Of a stretch of DNA of 5,750 bases, positions 5,289 to 5,750 are shown piece after piece. The first letter of the stretch is position 1; every line of letters begins with the position of its first letter. Source of the DNA: Acidobacteriaceae bacterium (GTDB lineage: Bacteria; Acidobacteriota; Terriglobia; Terriglobales; Acidobacteriaceae); NCBI GenBank assembly GCA_003166055.1, contig PMWR01000036.1, forward strand, positions 5,054 through 10,803, in the 5' to 3' direction. Made by a program: the position numbers and the translations under genes. Under the pieces are notes generated by a model. The model saw only the letters and a list, made by a program, of their open reading frames with translations. It searched no databases and was not told where the DNA came from.

Positions 5289-5750
5289 ATGCCCCTCTAT
5301 GCAAGTGGGCTGAGAAAAATACGCAGTAACCCTCTCCAAATCGAGGCCGGTCAGAAGCCGTTCATCGTAGCGGTGGGCTTCTTTACCCCCGAACAACTCT
5401 GCCAAATCAACGCGGCCCGCATCTCAAGCGGCTTTCCCGCACTGCGGCCTGAGATTAAGTTTCACGGCGGCCACCTTTACCGCAGCCGGTGCCTGAAGGA
5501 TTTCTATACGGTAGATCAGGTCATTGAACAGATTGAGAGCGCTTTTTCGAAGGAATCGGTTGTGGATTCTTCTCGGCCCTCGGTTGTCCTCTATAACCCA
5601 ACCCCGAGGATGGATCGGGAGGGAAATTTGGTGACTGACAAAGTAGTGTTCGAGTGCACCGGCATGTACCCGTACGCTCTCCTCTATTCGGTTGTGCCAA
5701 AGGGAGACGGGAAAAAGAAGCCCACAAAAGCGACAGGGTCACTCGGAGAG
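5289..5750 (+). CDS. Unrecognised protein, N-terminal part, cut by the window edge
   Basis: The frame is open from ATG 5289 through the last base, giving 154 residues without a stop; the C-terminus is missing. No strong ribosome site precedes the ATG (only a purine-rich TAAAAAGA). Visible features: no signal peptide or membrane span; a segment PFIVAVGFFTPEQLCQINAA (about 24-43); a His-rich HGGHLYRSR motif (59-67) followed by a helix-like KDFYTVDQVIEQIESAF (70-86); then alternating strands with NPTPRMDREGN, VFECTG and a PKGDGKKK basic end. Periodic hydrophobic spacing and use of all codon positions support a real protein. Third-position GC is visibly lower than in the pil genes, with AGA and ATA codons near the start, which suggests a different history. 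The family is not recognised. A role in pilus assembly is not supported; a phage- or element-borne gene is possible. Confidence 0.7.
   Translation, partial: MPLYASGLRKIRSNPLQIEAGQKPFIVAVGFFTPEQLCQINAARISSGFPALRPEIKFHGGHLYRSRCLKDFYTVDQVIEQIESAFSKESVVDSSRPSVVLYNPTPRMDREGNLVTDKVVFECTGMYPYALLYSVVPKGDGKKKPTKATGSLGE

Overview
This window carries most of a type IV pilus / type II secretion-like assembly locus, all on the + strand. The DNA is GC-rich, with strong G/C preference at third codon positions. The organism is probably an acidobacterium. This rests on recall and not on a search: the pilM-N-O set beside a GspE-type ATPase and a glycine-rich pseudopilin, together with intergenic hairpins of the type 'GGCACGACTT-AAGTCGTGCC', 'CCGTCC-TGTAG-GGACGG' and 'GGGCT-TT-AGCCC', resembles Acidobacteriota genomes.

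Layout. 1-483 is the C-terminal part of a GspE/PilB assembly ATPase, with a tetracysteine zinc site. 484-885 is a non-coding stretch packed with a heptamer repeat and a series of unrelated perfect or near-perfect palindromes (REP-like mosaic). 886-3935 is a tight operon of four inner-membrane platform proteins: PilM-like (TTG start inferred), PilN-like (TTG start), PilO-like (4-base overlap with pilN) and a PilP/GspC-like protein anchored by a membrane segment and not a lipobox. 3936-4105 is a 170-base spacer bounded by long inverted repeats built of 7-bp units. 4106-5179 is an unusual prepilin-like protein: it has a class III signal, lacks Glu at +5, has a GspG-like segment, and carries two long Gly-rich pentapeptide repeat regions around a conserved C-terminal block. 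5180-5288 is a spacer with one small hairpin. 5289-5750 is the start of an unrecognised gene, cut by the window edge, with visibly lower GC at third positions than the pil genes.

How the genes work together (family knowledge plus inference): the ATPase powers assembly from the cytoplasm. PilM docks on the cytoplasmic N-terminus of PilN, PilN and PilO pair in the periplasm, and the PilP/GspC-like protein links this platform to an outer-membrane secretin that is not in the window. The Gly-rich prepilin-like protein is a candidate substrate or filament component. No secretin, platform PilC/GspF, prepilin peptidase, tRNA, rRNA, CRISPR array or transposase gene is visible. The points most worth a second look are the repeat-rich, Glu5-lacking prepilin-like protein, the 7-bp repeat family found at three intergenic places, and the truncated unknown gene at the right edge.
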